The notes under the pieces were generated by a model, which saw only the letters and a list, made by a program, of their open reading frames with translations, searched no databases and had not been told where the DNA came from. A DNA stretch of 64,000 bases, from contig CAVYOX010000013.1 in assembly GCA_963770245.1 (NCBI GenBank), positions 274,465-338,464 of the forward strand, given 5' to 3'. The position numbers were made by a program, and so were the translations under genes. Below are positions 45,205-53,408 of the stretch, piece by piece (the first letter of the stretch is position 1; the number at the start of each line of letters is the position of its first letter). The stretch comes from PALSA-270 sp963770245. Lineage in GTDB: Bacteria; Acidobacteriota; Terriglobia; Terriglobales; Acidobacteriaceae.

Positions 45205-45476
45205 GACCGCGACAGGCCACAGCCGAAGGCCAGCTGATGGTCGTGGCCATGCCCTCGGACGAGATCCGGTTGAGCGCGTTTCCGTTGGTCTTTGGAGGCC
45301 GCTCGATCTACGGGAGCCGACGGGGACGCCGTTTGACAACGAAGATACTCTCGCCTTCAGCGTGCTCGAAAACATCCACCCGATGGATCGAAACCGCTCC
45401 GCACGCGCCGGCGGAGCAAGCCTATTCCCGAATGATGGGAAGGAGGGAAGGTAAAGCACGGTTTCCTATGGTGCGG
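45205..45476 (+). pseudogene. C-terminal remnant of a zinc-type alcohol dehydrogenase
   Basis: Three frame segments together give the C-terminus of a cinnamyl-alcohol-dehydrogenase-like MDR protein. 'EGQLMVVAMPSDEIRLSAF' and 'GGRSIYGSRRG' are in one frame. 'TPFDNEDTLAFSVLENIHP' follows after a shift. 'IETAPHAPAEQAYSRMM' and 'GKARFPMVRI' follow after a shift back. The catalytic zinc domain is absent. It lies directly after an intact aldo-keto reductase. Confidence 0.65.
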
Positions 45477-45504
45477 ATCACGGGGCAATCGAGTGTCGCC
45501 ATGG

Positions 45505-46059
45505 TTACCGGTGTTGCTCGGCGTTCGGCACCAACACTCCACCTTCGATCTTCGGAATACCGAAGTGCCCGCCGAGATGGGAGAGCTCGAGCGGACTGAT
45601 GGATCCGGAAACCACGATAAGGTTGACTTCATTCGCCCCGGCAACCAGAATCGCGACATTGGAGATGGCGTTATTCTCCACCCGAACCCAGACATCGGTC
45701 GCACCCGGGCCGCCACCCTTCTGATGATTGTTCACCAGCTGTTGCCAGCCCGCCGTTTGGTACTCCTGTTTCACCGAGCTCAGCGTCCCCGGGTCGTACA
45801 TCCAGGGTTCGGGAAAGCGGTAGCTGTGAACCGACACTCCACTCACCCCTGCGATCACGCGGCGGAGTTCCAGATTGTTCGGGTCAAGTTTCGACGCAAA
45901 GACCAGCATGGAGTGGTCGAGAGTGAACTCGGTTTTCGAGGACGCGCTCTGCCGCAAGGCCGAAATGCCCTGAGGAATCCAATCAGACAGCTGCGCCTCG
46001 GCTCTTTGCGCGGCAGAAATGGCGATGAAGAAGATAAAAGCAATGCCGAACAGCCTCAT
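45505..46059 (-). CDS. Secreted DUF4252 family protein
   Basis: The 184-residue protein has a clear Sec signal ('MRLFGIAFIFFIAISAAQRA', then EAQ). The DUF4252 pattern follows: 'LDHSMLVFASKLDPNNLELR', 'VIAGVSGVSVHSYRF' and 'VEVNLIVVSGSISPLEL'-like 'NEVNLIVVSGSISPLELSHL'. AAGGAG is placed before the ATG. Members often sit beside ECF sigma or anti-sigma genes, but none is present here. Function unknown. Confidence 0.8.
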   Translation of the reverse strand: MRLFGIAFIFFIAISAAQRAEAQLSDWIPQGISALRQSASSKTEFTLDHSMLVFASKLDPNNLELRRVIAGVSGVSVHSYRFPEPWMYDPGTLSSVKQEYQTAGWQQLVNNHQKGGGPGATDVWVRVENNAISNVAILVAGANEVNLIVVSGSISPLELSHLGGHFGIPKIEGGVLVPNAEQHR

Positions 46060-46522
46060 GGAGCGCTCCTTCAGTGGGGCCAGGGAACCTGCCGTCCTCT
46101 CTTCTAAGGCAGCTCTGTTCCCCCTGACAATGCACCACAGGTCATTCGCGGCTCATGAGCTAACCGGATGAATCCAGAGTCATTACGACGAGAAGTCAAC
46201 TCTTGGCAAAGGCTACGCCAGGACGTACCCGACGCAGGAAGGCTCCTGACCCGCCCGAGCCGGGCGCCGGGTCCAGAAAGCAGGGGCAAGCGAACGAATC
46301 GGGATTCCTAGGCTGCTTTTGGCGGGCAGTCGTCAGTCCAGGTCTTTGAAACCTGACTTAGGACTTTGAGGTATCCGGTCTCTGCCTGATCCTGGTTTGC
46401 TCGCGGGGTTTGATCGCCGGGGCAGGCGGCCCGAGGTCGGAACCAGTCGAGGTCGGAACCAGGGAAGACGCAACATGCCCGACCGAGACGAGGCCGATCG
46501 CCTGCTATGATCAACCGATGGT
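46060..46522. other. Intergenic region with a short tandem repeat
   Basis: No credible gene, tRNA or rRNA segment is seen in these 463 bases between the DUF4252 gene and phoU. The only structure is a 16-base-period direct repeat at 46432-46462. Confidence 0.55.
46432..46462. repeat. Direct repeat of CGAGGTCGGAACCAG
   Basis: Two identical 15-base copies (46432-46446 and 46448-46462) are separated by one T. No binding protein can be named. Confidence 0.6.
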
Positions 46523-47242
46523 TTAATGAGTCTCTGTAGCCGACTGTTGAGCAGGCAGTTGCGCCGGCTGTCGCTCCTGTTCGTCGGGCCCGGCATTATG
46601 CCGGACATCGGCTCCGCGCACCCAGAAAATCACATCCTCGGCGATATTGGTGGCGTGGTCGGCGACGCGTTCCAGGTTGCGCGCCACGAGCAGTGCATCG
46701 AGAGCTTGACGGGTCACTTCCGGATGCTCGTTCATGGATTTGACTAGGACGATGAAGGCTTCGTCCTTCATGCGATCGACCACGTTATCCATCTCGAGCA
46801 CGGCCTGGGCGAGTTCAGCTTTTCCTTCGATAAACGATTCCAGGGAACGGCGGACCATGGCGGAAACGGCCGCGGCCATGCGGGGGATGTCGACAGGCAG
46901 CTCGGCCTTGGGCAGCTCGACCATGTCCATGACCCGCTCGGCGATGTTGACCGCCTGATCGCCCACTCGTTCCAGGTCGGAATTGATCTTGGTCACCGCC
47001 AGAATGAAGCGCAGATCGACCGCCATCGGTTGCTGCATGGCGAGAAGGTCAAACGCCAACTCGTCAATTTCGCGCTCGGTGATGTTGATTTGGCTCTCGC
47101 CTTCGAGCACCATGTGGCAACGGGCCAAGTCGCGGTCAATATATGCCTGGCAAGCGCGATCCACGGCTTGTTCGGCCAGCCCGCCCATACGGAGCAAGCG
47201 TGCCCGGAGTTCATCGAGTCCTTGGTGAAAACGGCTGCGCAT
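46523..47242 (-). CDS. phoU: Phosphate transport regulator PhoU
   Basis: This 239-residue cytoplasmic regulator consists of two PhoU three-helix repeats, each with the metal-binding E/DxxxD pattern: 'DRDLARCHMVLEGESQINI' and, in the second repeat, 'MDNVVDRMKDEAF'. 'RNLERVADHATNIAEDVIFW' is the classic C-terminal repeat. PhoU dampens PhoR signalling and controls the Pst transporter. Its ATG overlaps the pstB stop (TAATG). It is the last gene of pstC-pstA-pstB-phoU. It ends with a Gln/Ala-rich tail. Confidence 0.95.
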   Translation of the reverse strand: MRSRFHQGLDELRARLLRMGGLAEQAVDRACQAYIDRDLARCHMVLEGESQINITEREIDELAFDLLAMQQPMAVDLRFILAVTKINSDLERVGDQAVNIAERVMDMVELPKAELPVDIPRMAAAVSAMVRRSLESFIEGKAELAQAVLEMDNVVDRMKDEAFIVLVKSMNEHPEVTRQALDALLVARNLERVADHATNIAEDVIFWVRGADVRHNAGPDEQERQPAQLPAQQSATETH

Positions 47243-48000
47243 TATCCAAACCTGCCTGTGATGTAGTCCTCCGTACGTTTGTCGGACGGGGTAGTAAAAA
47301 TTTTCTCGGTCTTGTCGAATTCGATCAGCTGGCCCAGTAGGAAGAAACCAGTGAACTCGGCCACCCGGGACGCCTGTTGCATGTTATGCGTCACGATGAC
47401 GATGGTAAAGCTTTGCTTGAGCTGGAAGATCAGCTCTTCAATCTTGCCGGTCGAAATCGGGTCCAGGGCCGAGCACGGCTCGTCCATGAGAAGCACTTCC
47501 GGCTGCACGGCGAGGGCGCGGGCAATGCACAGGCGCTGCTGCTGCCCGCCGGAAAGGCTGGCGCCGGATTTCTTCTTGAGATTGTCCTTGACCTCGTCCC
47601 AAAGAGCGGAGAGCTTCAGCGAACGCTCGACGATGTCATCGAGGCGTTTGTGTTCACGGAAGCCGTTCAGCTTGAGACCCGCCGCCACATTGCCGTAAAT
47701 CGACATGGTGGGGAATGGGTTGGGCTTCTGAAAGACCATGCCGATGCGGCGGCGGATGGCGACGGCCGAGGTTCCGTTGTAGACGTCCAGGTCGCCGATG
47801 CGCACTCGGCCGGAGGCATGGGCCTCGGGAACGGTTTCGTGCATGCGGTTCAGACAGCGCACGAACGTGGACTTGCCACAGCCGGAAGGGCCGATGATGG
47901 CCGTGGCATGGTTGGCTTCGGCCGTCATGTTGATATTGCGCAGCGCCTGGGTCTTGCCGAACCAGGCGTTCAAGTTTTCGACCTGGATGCCAACCCCCAT
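47242..48000 (-). CDS. pstB: Phosphate ABC transporter ATP-binding protein PstB
   Basis: The 252-residue ATPase has Walker A 'GPSGCGKST' (37-45), the PstB-specific 'FVRCLNRMHE', signature 'SLSGGQQQRLCIARALA', Walker B 'VLLMDEPCSALDPIST' and the H-loop 'VIVTHNMQQA'. It energises high-affinity phosphate uptake. It lies three bases downstream of pstA and overlaps phoU by one base. Confidence 0.96.
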   Translation of the reverse strand: MGVGIQVENLNAWFGKTQALRNINMTAEANHATAIIGPSGCGKSTFVRCLNRMHETVPEAHASGRVRIGDLDVYNGTSAVAIRRRIGMVFQKPNPFPTMSIYGNVAAGLKLNGFREHKRLDDIVERSLKLSALWDEVKDNLKKKSGASLSGGQQQRLCIARALAVQPEVLLMDEPCSALDPISTGKIEELIFQLKQSFTIVIVTHNMQQASRVAEFTGFFLLGQLIEFDKTEKIFTTPSDKRTEDYITGRFG

Positions 48001-48003
48001 ATC

Positions 48004-48888
48004 TTAGTTTGCTCCCTTGAGCGTTCCCCGGCTGGCGGCCAGCCGGACCGCGCTTACTGAGGCGACGATCAGCACAATCAGGATCAGCGCTCCCGCCCAC
48101 GCCTGGCGATGCCATTCATCGAATGGCGAAATGGCGTAATTGAAAATCTGCAGCGACAGCGCCGCCGTGGGCTGATTGAGCTTCCAGTTCCAGAATTGGT
48201 TGCCGAAGGCGGTGAACAGCAGCGGCGCCGTCTCGCCCGCAATCCGGGCAAAGGCCAGCATAACACCCGTGATGACCCCGGAGGTCGCGGTGCGCAGGGT
48301 GATCGAAAGCGTAGTGCGCCAGCGCGAGACCCCCAGGCCGTAGGCGGCTTCCCGGACCGTATTGGGCACGAGCAGAAGCATTTCCTCGGTGGTACGGGCG
48401 ATGGTCGGAATCATCATGATGGCCAAGGCCACGCCGCCGGCCAGGGCCGAGAAGTGCTTTTGGGTGAGCACCACCAGGGCATAGGCCACAATTCCGATCA
48501 CGATCGAAGGCACGCCGTTCAGGACATCGGCGGTGAAGCGGATCAGGGTTCCTAGGCGGTTTTGACCATACTCGGCGAGGTAGATGCCAGCGCCGATTCC
48601 GAGCGGCACACCCATGACACTGGCGATCCCCAGAATCAAAGCCGAGCCGGCGATGGCATTGGCCATGCCCCCGCCCTCCTCCCCGACGGGCTTGGGGGTT
48701 TGGGTGAGGAAAGCCCAATTGATCGAACCGATCCCCTTATAAACAAGGTAGGCAAAGATTGCACCCAAAGGGATAAGGACCAGAACTACCGCCGCCATGG
48801 CCGCGAAGGTCACAAAGTTGTTCTTGGCACGCCGCCACAGGCTGATGGGAGGAAGCGTCGTGCTGCCGACAGTCGGTTTCTCAGGCAT
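48004..48888 (-). CDS. pstA: Phosphate ABC transporter permease PstA
   Basis: The 294-residue inner-membrane protein has six helices, beginning with a long N-terminal helix 'FVTFAAMAAVVLVLIPLG'. Family motifs are 'GGGMANAIAGSALILG', 'GVPLGIGAGIYLAEYG', 'GVPSIVIGIVAYA' and the EAA loop 'REAAYGLGVSRWRTT'. The start at ATG 48888 overlaps the pstC stop by eight bases. The longer frame to 48939 would lie inside pstC. Confidence 0.95.
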   Translation of the reverse strand: MPEKPTVGSTTLPPISLWRRAKNNFVTFAAMAAVVLVLIPLGAIFAYLVYKGIGSINWAFLTQTPKPVGEEGGGMANAIAGSALILGIASVMGVPLGIGAGIYLAEYGQNRLGTLIRFTADVLNGVPSIVIGIVAYALVVLTQKHFSALAGGVALAIMMIPTIARTTEEMLLLVPNTVREAAYGLGVSRWRTTLSITLRTATSGVITGVMLAFARIAGETAPLLFTAFGNQFWNWKLNQPTAALSLQIFNYAISPFDEWHRQAWAGALILIVLIVASVSAVRLAASRGTLKGAN

Positions 48889-49909
48889 GTCCCCTCGCTG
48901 GGGTGCCGCGAGTGACGGTCCACACCAGAATCTGCGCAATGATATTGACGATAATGGTAACGATGAACAGCGCCAGTCCGATCTCGACCAGGGCGCTCAG
49001 ATAGAGATCGCCGCTCGCCTCGCTGAACTCGTTGGCGATAACACTGGCCATGGTGTAGCCGGGGGCCAACAGAGAGCGTGCAATCTCCGGGCGATTGCCG
49101 ATCACCATGGTCACCGCCATGGTTTCTCCCAAGGCGCGGCCGAGCCCGAGGATTACGCCGCCCATGATGCCGGCGCGCGCATTGCGCAGGACCCCGGTGC
49201 GAATCATCTCCCAGCGGGTTGCACCGAGAGCCAGTACGGCTTCCCTCTGCTGTTGGGGAACGGCGGTCATGACCTCGCGGGTAATCGAAGAGATGATGGG
49301 AATCACCATGATGGCGAGAATGATGCCTGCCGCCAGCATGCCGATGCCAAAGGGCTGTCCCGCGAACAGGCCCGACCATCCGAAATAGTGGGCGAGCCAG
49401 GGCTCGACGTACAGCCGCAGCAATGGCACCAACACGAAGATGGCCCACAGCCCATAGATGACGCTTGGGATCGCGGCCAACAATTCGGTGGTAAACGCCA
49501 ACGGCCCGCGCAGCCAGGGTGGTGACATCTCGGTGATGAAAACTGCGACCCCAACGGCCAGAGGCACCGCGATAATCAGCGCCAGGATGGAAGAGATGAT
49601 CGTGCCGTAAACAAAGGGCAAGGCGCCGTACTGATCATTGACCGGATCCCAGTCGCTACTGAAGAAAAACTTGAGTCCAAAGGCGTGCCAGGACAAGCTG
49701 GATTTCGTCACCAGCTGGTAGACGATCAAACCGACCAGGGCCAGTACGGTCAGGCCACATCCCAGCATAAGCAGGTAAAAGGCGGGGTCGCCCCATCGAC
49801 CGGGCTTTGAGGTCACCAAAGGAGACTCCGCCATAGAACCCGCAACTTCTGATTTTGCAACAGGTTGCGGTCCAGGCAAGCGTGGCGCTCCTAAGGCTTG
49901 GTTTGCCAT
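48881..49909 (-). CDS. pstC: Phosphate ABC transporter permease PstC
   Basis: This 342-residue membrane protein has 'FGLKFFFSSDWDPVNDQYGA', typical of PstC, then 'YGTIISSILALIIAVPLAVG', 'IPSVIYGLWAIFVLVPLL' and the EAA loop 'REAVLALGATRWEMIRTG'. The ATG at 49909 is preferred over the upstream TTG. It is the first gene of the operon. No PstS phosphate-binding gene is present in this window, so that subunit must be elsewhere. A Pho-box-like repeat lies about 25-40 bases upstream. Confidence 0.94.
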   Translation of the reverse strand: MANQALGAPRLPGPQPVAKSEVAGSMAESPLVTSKPGRWGDPAFYLLMLGCGLTVLALVGLIVYQLVTKSSLSWHAFGLKFFFSSDWDPVNDQYGALPFVYGTIISSILALIIAVPLAVGVAVFITEMSPPWLRGPLAFTTELLAAIPSVIYGLWAIFVLVPLLRLYVEPWLAHYFGWSGLFAGQPFGIGMLAAGIILAIMVIPIISSITREVMTAVPQQQREAVLALGATRWEMIRTGVLRNARAGIMGGVILGLGRALGETMAVTMVIGNRPEIARSLLAPGYTMASVIANEFSEASGDLYLSALVEIGLALFIVTIIVNIIAQILVWTVTRGTPARGHA

Positions 49910-49931
49910 TATGGGCAACCTAGCAGAGTCT

Positions 49932-49948
49932 TGTTACAACAGTGTTAA
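49932..49948 (-). promoter_or_regulatory. Candidate Pho box upstream of pstC
   Basis: On the minus strand TTAACA and GTAACA are spaced with an 11-base period, as in PhoP-type tandem repeats (consensus near TTAACA-N5-TTAACA). It lies in the divergent region between pstC and the CHAD gene, so it could serve both. Only two units are recognisable. Confidence 0.45.
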
Positions 49949-50073
49949 AATGAAACGTTGATTTTCCCTTTTTGCTGGGGTCCGTGGAGACCCTCAGAAA
50001 TAAGGAAGGTTTTCCTCAACTTGCATTTCCCGGGTTTCCCTTTTAGCTTTTTAACCCTTAGCGTGTGCATTCT

Positions 50074-50925
50074 ATGCCCGTCGATCAACAACGTAGCCGA
50101 TTTGTTTTTCGGAAGCTGGCTCGTCAACTGGCCAAGCTGGCGGCCAAGCCCGCTCCGGAGAGCGTCCACAAGTTCCGGACTTCCAGTCGTCGGGTCGAAG
50201 CCCTGCTCGATGAACTCGCCGCCGCGGACCGCAACAGCACAAAATTGCTGAAATTGCTGGCCCGATTGCGAAAGAAAGCGGGGCGGGTGCGGGACCTCGA
50301 TGTGCAGATCGGTTCGTTGCGCAACCTGAAAGTGCCCGAGGGGGCGACCCATAAATCACAGTTGATTCGCACTCTGACGGAGGAGCGATTGCGGCGGGAG
50401 AAGAAACTCGCCAAGGCATTTGGCGGCGCGGCCATCCGGGAACTGCACAAGCGACTGAAGCGCGTCTCCGGAGAGGTCAAGGTCATTGACGATCGAACGG
50501 CGCTTTCTCTCGCCTTGCGCCTGGTGGCGAAATTGGGCCGCGATCCCGGTCCGCTGACCGAGAAGATGTTGCATCAATACCGCATTATTGGCAAACGCGC
50601 TCGCTATCTGGCGGAGCTGGCCGGGAACGATCCTGAGGCCAAGCGGTTGGTCGGGCAGCTCAAGCGCATGCAAGACGTGATCGGCGATTGGCATGACTGG
50701 CTGAAGCTCGCGAACAAGGCGGGGAAGCTCTTTGGCACAGTGCGCGAGTCGCCTCTGGTGGCGGCGCTGCACAATGTGACGCGGGCCAAGTTCCGGCACG
50801 CGGTCGATGCGCTTTCCGAGGCACGAGCGGGGCTGCCCAGCAAGAAACCAGCGGCCATTGATAGTGTGGCCGGGCGCCGGGAGAGTCGGCCTGATCCGGC
50901 CACGGGCATCTCCGCGGTGGCCTAG
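50074..50925 (+). CDS. CHAD domain protein
   Basis: The 283-residue protein starts at ATG 50074 (GTG 50065 is an alternative). It is a helical, strongly basic CHAD domain: 'PESVHKFRTSSRRVEALLDE', 'RKKAGRVRDLDVQIGSL' and 'MLHQYRIIGKRARYLAELAG', with the conserved His/Arg/Lys that bind polyphosphate. CHAD proteins attach to polyphosphate granules. Its divergent position beside pstC-phoU supports a role in phosphate storage. Confidence 0.9.
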   Translation: MPVDQQRSRFVFRKLARQLAKLAAKPAPESVHKFRTSSRRVEALLDELAAADRNSTKLLKLLARLRKKAGRVRDLDVQIGSLRNLKVPEGATHKSQLIRTLTEERLRREKKLAKAFGGAAIRELHKRLKRVSGEVKVIDDRTALSLALRLVAKLGRDPGPLTEKMLHQYRIIGKRARYLAELAGNDPEAKRLVGQLKRMQDVIGDWHDWLKLANKAGKLFGTVRESPLVAALHNVTRAKFRHAVDALSEARAGLPSKKPAAIDSVAGRRESRPDPATGISAVA

Positions 50926-51177
50926 AATGCGCCGGATCTTTTCCGTTCTCGAATTTGGTCTCCTCGTCCATAGTTTTCGTTATTGTTCCGTCCCGTCTAG
51001 CCCAGCCTGACTCTTCCCCGCGGTCCCGGCACCGCGGTGAAAATTTGAGGCGGGCGCGAAAGAGCTGGGGTCGCCGCGTTAGGCAGTCGGTGGTCCGAAG
51101 AGCTCCCATTTCATGATCGCCCGCGGCGAGTTCCTTCGCGGTAGCCGATGTGAATGATGTGGGGGGCTTAGGAGGAA

Positions 51178-51714
51178 ATGGTGAAAATCAAAGTCATCCT
51201 AGGAATGCTGGCAATGCTCGGTGGAACTCTGACCAGTCAGGCACAAAACGACTGGCAACAGAAAGTGCAACAAGAGTTGCCCTTGATGGGTCATCGTAAC
51301 TGGATCGTCGTTGTAGATTCCGCCTATCCCCTGCAGAACTCATCCGGAATTGAGACGATTGAAACCGACGCAGACCAGTTAGCGGTCCTTCGCTATGTGC
51401 TGCTGGCCCTCAAGAGCTCGAAGCATGTGCGTCCCCTGGTGCATACAGATAAGGAGCTGCAATTTGTTCCCGAGCAGGAAGCTCCAGGCGTCGAGCGATA
51501 TCGCGAGGAATTGGCAAAACAGATTAGAGGCCTCCCGGCGGATTCGATTCCGCACCAGGCATTGATCGATCGATTGAACGAAGCAGGAAAAACCTTTCAC
51601 GTGTTGGTGCTAAAGACGCAGATGACGATTCCTTACACTTCAGTTTTCCTGCAATTGGATTGCCAGTATTGGAGCGCGGAGTCCGAGGCAAGGTTACGGA
51701 AAGCGATGCAGTAG
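51178..51714 (+). CDS. Exported RbsD/FucU-like protein
   Basis: The 178-residue protein begins with a signal sequence ('VILGMLAMLGGTLTSQAQ'). The body resembles the RbsD/FucU fold: 'LPLMGHRNWIVVVDSAYPLQ', where H and D match the mutarotase active-site region, and 'YTSVFLQLDCQYW' at the end. Cytosolic members interconvert ring forms of ribose or fucose. An exported version is unusual. AGGAGG lies directly before the ATG; GTG 51181 gives better spacing. Confidence 0.72.
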   Translation: MVKIKVILGMLAMLGGTLTSQAQNDWQQKVQQELPLMGHRNWIVVVDSAYPLQNSSGIETIETDADQLAVLRYVLLALKSSKHVRPLVHTDKELQFVPEQEAPGVERYREELAKQIRGLPADSIPHQALIDRLNEAGKTFHVLVLKTQMTIPYTSVFLQLDCQYWSAESEARLRKAMQ

Positions 51715-51748
51715 CGTCGACCACAGCCTTGGCCTTCAAAGTTGTGAG

Positions 51749-52000
51749 CTATCTTGAATCTTGCCTCAATTCCCTGGCCACGACACTACCCAGACGAAAA
51801 TAGAAAATGGGAACGCAATAGATCACTGCGAAACACAAGGGAACGACGATTTCCTCATAGCTGGGATAGAATTTTCCCCTGCCACTCCAGTGCAGAAATA
51901 ACGGAGCAAATGTTACGGAAATGCCTGGTAAAGCACTCACGATGAAGTAGATCGGTGAGCGGGCAATCCTTACCCATTTTGCATCGATTTCAACGGTCAC
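51749..52000 (-). CDS. Small membrane protein with two helices
   Basis: The 83-residue frame starts at GTG and contains 'IYFIVSALPGISVTFAPLFL' and 'VVPLCFAVIYCVPIFYFRLG', two likely membrane helices. The intervening loop is basic. No family is recognised and the ribosome site is weak, so this is a tentative gene. Confidence 0.45.
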   Translation of the reverse strand: MTVEIDAKWVRIARSPIYFIVSALPGISVTFAPLFLHWSGRGKFYPSYEEIVVPLCFAVIYCVPIFYFRLGSVVARELRQDSR

Positions 52001-52213
52001 TTTCGTTGACGGTGCTCCTTTCGCGATTCGCTTTTCATAAGGCTCCCCGGGTCAATCGAGGACCGTTTAATTGACAGATTCTGATCAGATAGTACGATTA
52101 CGGGAACTCCGCTACCAAACCACCCCGCGTGGAAACATTGGTACTCCCCGTTAGAAGGAATTTGGCCAAGTTGGCCATTGCGTTCCTTTCCGCTACGCAA
52201 TATAGAGAAGTCA

Positions 52214-52236
52214 ACCTTGCCAGTTTACCTTGCCAG
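52214..52236 (+). promoter_or_regulatory. Direct repeat upstream of MarR gene
   Basis: ACCTTGCCAG occurs twice with a 13-base period (52214-52223 and 52227-52236), about 35 bases before the MarR start. The second copy contains TTGCCA, followed 18 bases later by TATTCT, so it may be part of the promoter and a regulator site. Confidence 0.45.
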
Positions 52237-52268
52237 ATTGACTGTTTATCTAGTATTCTGTAGCGACG

Positions 52269-52697
52269 ATGCCGCGAAAAACGCTCGACACGGCGGTTAC
52301 CGACTTTGGGCGGGCGATGGGGCTACTGATGCGCCGCCTACGCACCGCGAGCGCCTCGCATGATCTTTCATGGACCGAGGCCGCTGTCATGGCGCGCCTC
52401 GCTAGGGACGGGCCCGCGACGACCGCCGACCTGGCGCGCGCGGAAGCCATGAGACCGCAATCGATGGGAACCACCATCGCGGCGCTTGAGGAAATGGGCA
52501 TCGTCGAGCGCAAGCCGCATCCGACCGATGGCCGCCAAGTGAATATCGAGCTGACCGTCAAGGGTGCCGCCGTGCGGAAGAGTGCCAAAGATGCGAGGTG
52601 GACCTGGCTGGCGCAAGCCGTCGCCCAGCTCGATGAACCGGAGCGCGAAACCCTGTTCGCAGCCGGCGAGATCATCAAGCGCCTGGTGGAATCTTGA
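52269..52697 (+). CDS. MarR family transcriptional regulator
   Basis: The 142-residue protein shows 'LSWTEAAVMARLARDGPATT', 'LARAEAMRPQSMGTTIAALE' and the wing 'RKPHPTDGRQVNIELTVKG', a full-length MarR. It precedes a cysteine-hydrolase-like gene and an MFS exporter, on the same strand and closely spaced. Control of that exporter is the likely role, and the direct repeat upstream is a candidate operator. The inducer is unknown. Confidence 0.9.
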   Translation: MPRKTLDTAVTDFGRAMGLLMRRLRTASASHDLSWTEAAVMARLARDGPATTADLARAEAMRPQSMGTTIAALEEMGIVERKPHPTDGRQVNIELTVKGAAVRKSAKDARWTWLAQAVAQLDEPERETLFAAGEIIKRLVES

Positions 52698-52715
52698 CCG
52701 GCAACGGAGGAACGA

Positions 52716-52796
52716 ATGCCACCCATCCCCTTCGGGCTCAGGTTCCTGGCGCAGCTTGTGCTGGCCGCCATCCTCAATCCGACCTTTCAGCGATGA
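52716..52796 (+). CDS. Tiny frame (26 aa) between MarR and the hydrolase
   Basis: ATG 52716 is preceded by GGAGGAACG and encodes 26 hydrophobic residues ('FGLRFLAQLVLAAILNPTF'), then TGA. It may be a leader peptide, a small membrane peptide or the truncated start of a lost gene. Confidence 0.3.
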   Translation: MPPIPFGLRFLAQLVLAAILNPTFQR

Positions 52797-52830
52797 TTTC
52801 GAAGACCCTCTCCCAGCGAAAGGAATCAGC

Positions 52831-53388
52831 GTGCCTCTAACAAAACTCGATACGACCGCTGCGTTGGTTGTGATTGACCTGCAAAAAGGCATTGTCCGTT
52901 TGCCTACCGTGCACCCGATCGGCGAGATCATCGGGCGCGCTGCCCAGCTCGCGCGCGCTTTCCGGGGGCGAGGGCTGCCGGTCGTTCTCGTCAACGTGAC
53001 CGGCGCTGCTCCAGGCCGGACTGACGCTGGACCTCGCAATCTGTCTTCGCTCCCGGCCGATTGGACCGAGCTTGTTCCTGAATTGGAGCTGCAACCCGGG
53101 GACCACATCGTCTCTAAACAACGAGTGGGGGCGTTCATCGGCACATCGCTCGATGAGACCTTGCGTCAGCGCGGTGTAACCCAGGTATTCGTGACGGGCG
53201 TCGCAACCAGTGGCGGCGTGGAATCGACAGTCCGTAGCGCCTACGATTACGGCTACAACGTTGTGGCGGTCCTCGATGCGATGACCGACCGAGACGCCGA
53301 TGCGCACCGTCATAGCGTAGAGAAAACTTTTCCCCGGCTGGGTGAAACCGACACAACCGACAACGTGCTGAAGGCGATCGCGCAGTGA
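52831..53388 (+). CDS. Isochorismatase-like hydrolase lacking the cysteine nucleophile
   Basis: The 185-residue protein has the isochorismatase fold: D16 in 'VVIDLQKGIV', K96 in 'IVSKQRVGAFIGTSLDETL' and the cis-peptide segment 'VTGVATSGGVESTV'. The usual catalytic Cys of cysteine hydrolases is Gly129 here, as in true isochorismatases, so it cannot act as an amidase of the standard type. The start is GTG 52831 with AAAGGA upstream. It is between MarR and an MFS exporter, whose start lies just after its stop. Confidence 0.82.
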   Translation: MPLTKLDTTAALVVIDLQKGIVRLPTVHPIGEIIGRAAQLARAFRGRGLPVVLVNVTGAAPGRTDAGPRNLSSLPADWTELVPELELQPGDHIVSKQRVGAFIGTSLDETLRQRGVTQVFVTGVATSGGVESTVRSAYDYGYNVVAVLDAMTDRDADAHRHSVEKTFPRLGETDTTDNVLKAIAQ

Positions 53389-53408
53389 CCTGGCGCCTTG
53401 GAGATTCG

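Noticed and set aside
46060..46522. Possible tRNA or small RNA between DUF4252 and phoU
   Set aside because: No cloverleaf with a TTC-loop and CCA end could be built by eye, and only a 15-base direct repeat is evident.
51997..52200. 67-codon minus frame upstream of the small membrane protein
   Set aside because: Composition and lack of any motif suggest chance. It also covers the probable promoter region of the MarR gene.
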